Source: Sphingomonadaceae bacterium (GTDB taxonomy: Bacteria; Pseudomonadota; Alphaproteobacteria; Sphingomonadales; Sphingomonadaceae). Taken from it: a stretch of 64,000 nt of DNA. Position numbers and translations under genes: made by a program. The notes under the pieces were generated by a model, which was not told the origin of the DNA, made no database searches, and saw only the letters and a list, made by a program, of their open reading frames with translations. Location: positions 62,001-126,000 of the forward strand of contig JACKLA010000004.1 of assembly GCA_024236155.1 (NCBI GenBank), given 5' to 3'. Every line of letters begins with the position of its first letter. The first letter of the stretch is position 1. Shown here in pieces: positions 63,380 through 64,000 of the stretch.

Positions 63380-64000
63380 ATGGTAAATCTGGAAGATATG
63401 CAGGCCAATGCCGACTGGATACCGCACCAGTTCGACCCTCGACGAAAGGCTGTACAGTTCGTCAGGTTTCGGCAGGAGAGTTTTGAAGAGTACGGGTTTC
63501 TGGCAGCGAAACGGGGTGACGCGGATGTCTGGGTGGGTGTCGACGAGGTGAAAGCCATGCGGCCCCAGCGCGGGGGCTTGCATTTTATTTTCCATTCGGG
63601 TTTCTGCCGGTCCACCCTGTCGTTGCGGGCGCTTGCTTTTCCGAATCGGATCCGGGGCTTGAACGAACCGGAGATACTCAACAGCCTGGCGCGATCGGGG
63701 ACGCTTGATCCGGAATTGGTTTCTTCAATTCTCGCGTTTCTCGGCCGTCCGGGTGCCATGCACGACACGGTACTCATTAAACCGAGCAATTTTCCCAACC
63801 GGCTGATACCCGATCTATTAACCGGGAGATCAGATGCACAGGCAATAATCGTAACCAACCAACTGACCGAATTCCTCAAGGCGATAGTACGCAAAGGCAT
63901 GCTCGGAAGGCAGTGGGGCAGGCAGGTCTACCTCGCTGCGGCCACATACGCAGGTGATGTTCGCCCGTTCGAGGAGGCGATGCCGGGAATGACCGATCTT
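63380..64000 (+). CDS. Sulfotransferase-like P-loop protein, cut by the window end
   Basis: The frame runs 207 codons from an ATG at 63380 to the window edge with no stop. The segment HFIFHSGFCRSTLSLRALAF looks like the PAPS-binding P-loop of sulfotransferase-type proteins. GLNEPEIL, a common following motif, comes next. The N terminus has no signal. No good ribosome binding site precedes the ATG, so the start is tentative. The C-terminal half is outside the window. Confidence 0.65.
   Translation, partial: MVNLEDMQANADWIPHQFDPRRKAVQFVRFRQESFEEYGFLAAKRGDADVWVGVDEVKAMRPQRGGLHFIFHSGFCRSTLSLRALAFPNRIRGLNEPEILNSLARSGTLDPELVSSILAFLGRPGAMHDTVLIKPSNFPNRLIPDLLTGRSDAQAIIVTNQLTEFLKAIVRKGMLGRQWGRQVYLAAATYAGDVRPFEEAMPGMTDL

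Overview
The window is GC-rich chromosomal DNA, apart from one AT-richer island near 38.1-39.0 kb. It reads as an alphaproteobacterium of the order Sphingomonadales, most likely family Erythrobacteraceae. This rests on protein flavour, the gene order rpmF-plsX-fabH-ihfA-merR, the block mutY/dciA-dsbA-dsbA-smc, and frequent 1-4 base start/stop overlaps. The assignment is inferred from gene content, not from rRNA.

Region 1 (1-18.4 kb) is a three-gene secretion operon. It holds an exported TPR-CHAT protein with an intact caspase-like His/Cys pair, a TpsB outer-membrane transporter, and a 4,400-residue TpsA filamentous exoprotein. The exoprotein has a glycine-rich segment, three 144-residue repeats and an acidic Cys-containing tail. 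This is the most striking system here: a two-partner secretion pair locked translationally to a CHAT protease-like protein.

Region 2 (18.4-27.2 kb) holds cysS, a lipoprotein, an unpaired RES-domain protein with changed key residues, a 2OG-Fe(II) oxygenase, a D-2-hydroxyacid dehydrogenase, a ThDP enzyme paired with an aldehyde dehydrogenase, and two small unknown genes.

Region 3 (about 27.3-37.2 kb) is a decayed prophage. On the minus strand it carries Dam and C5 methylases behind a Mu Com-like zinc-finger gene of only 49 codons. Next come N-terminally lost fragments of a minor head protein and a major capsid protein, fused head to head. On the plus strand are tail-tip genes and a complete lysis cassette: holin-like protein, SAR lysozyme, membrane protein, and Rz with an embedded Rz1. 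A near-identical 18/19-bp repeat brackets the element. An S24 repressor-type gene and an AT-rich leucine-rich-repeat gene follow.

Region 4 (39-52.5 kb) is mostly housekeeping: an MBL hydrolase, a MAPEG protein, ribosomal protein L32, lipid-synthesis genes, IHF-alpha, a MerR regulator, smc, two DsbA-like proteins, dciA and mutY. Overlapping the end of smc is a second caspase-fold protein, with Sel1 repeats and an OmpA peptidoglycan-binding end.

Region 5 (52.5-64 kb) carries a Tat-exported serine hydrolase, nudC, a FrnE-like DsbA protein, a DUF1489 gene, mgtE, a cyclophilin, a class 3 lipase-like lipoprotein, a LysR regulator, corC, ybeY, an OmpA-family protein, and the start of a sulfotransferase-like gene cut by the window edge. 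I found no tRNA, rRNA, CRISPR array or complete insertion sequence.
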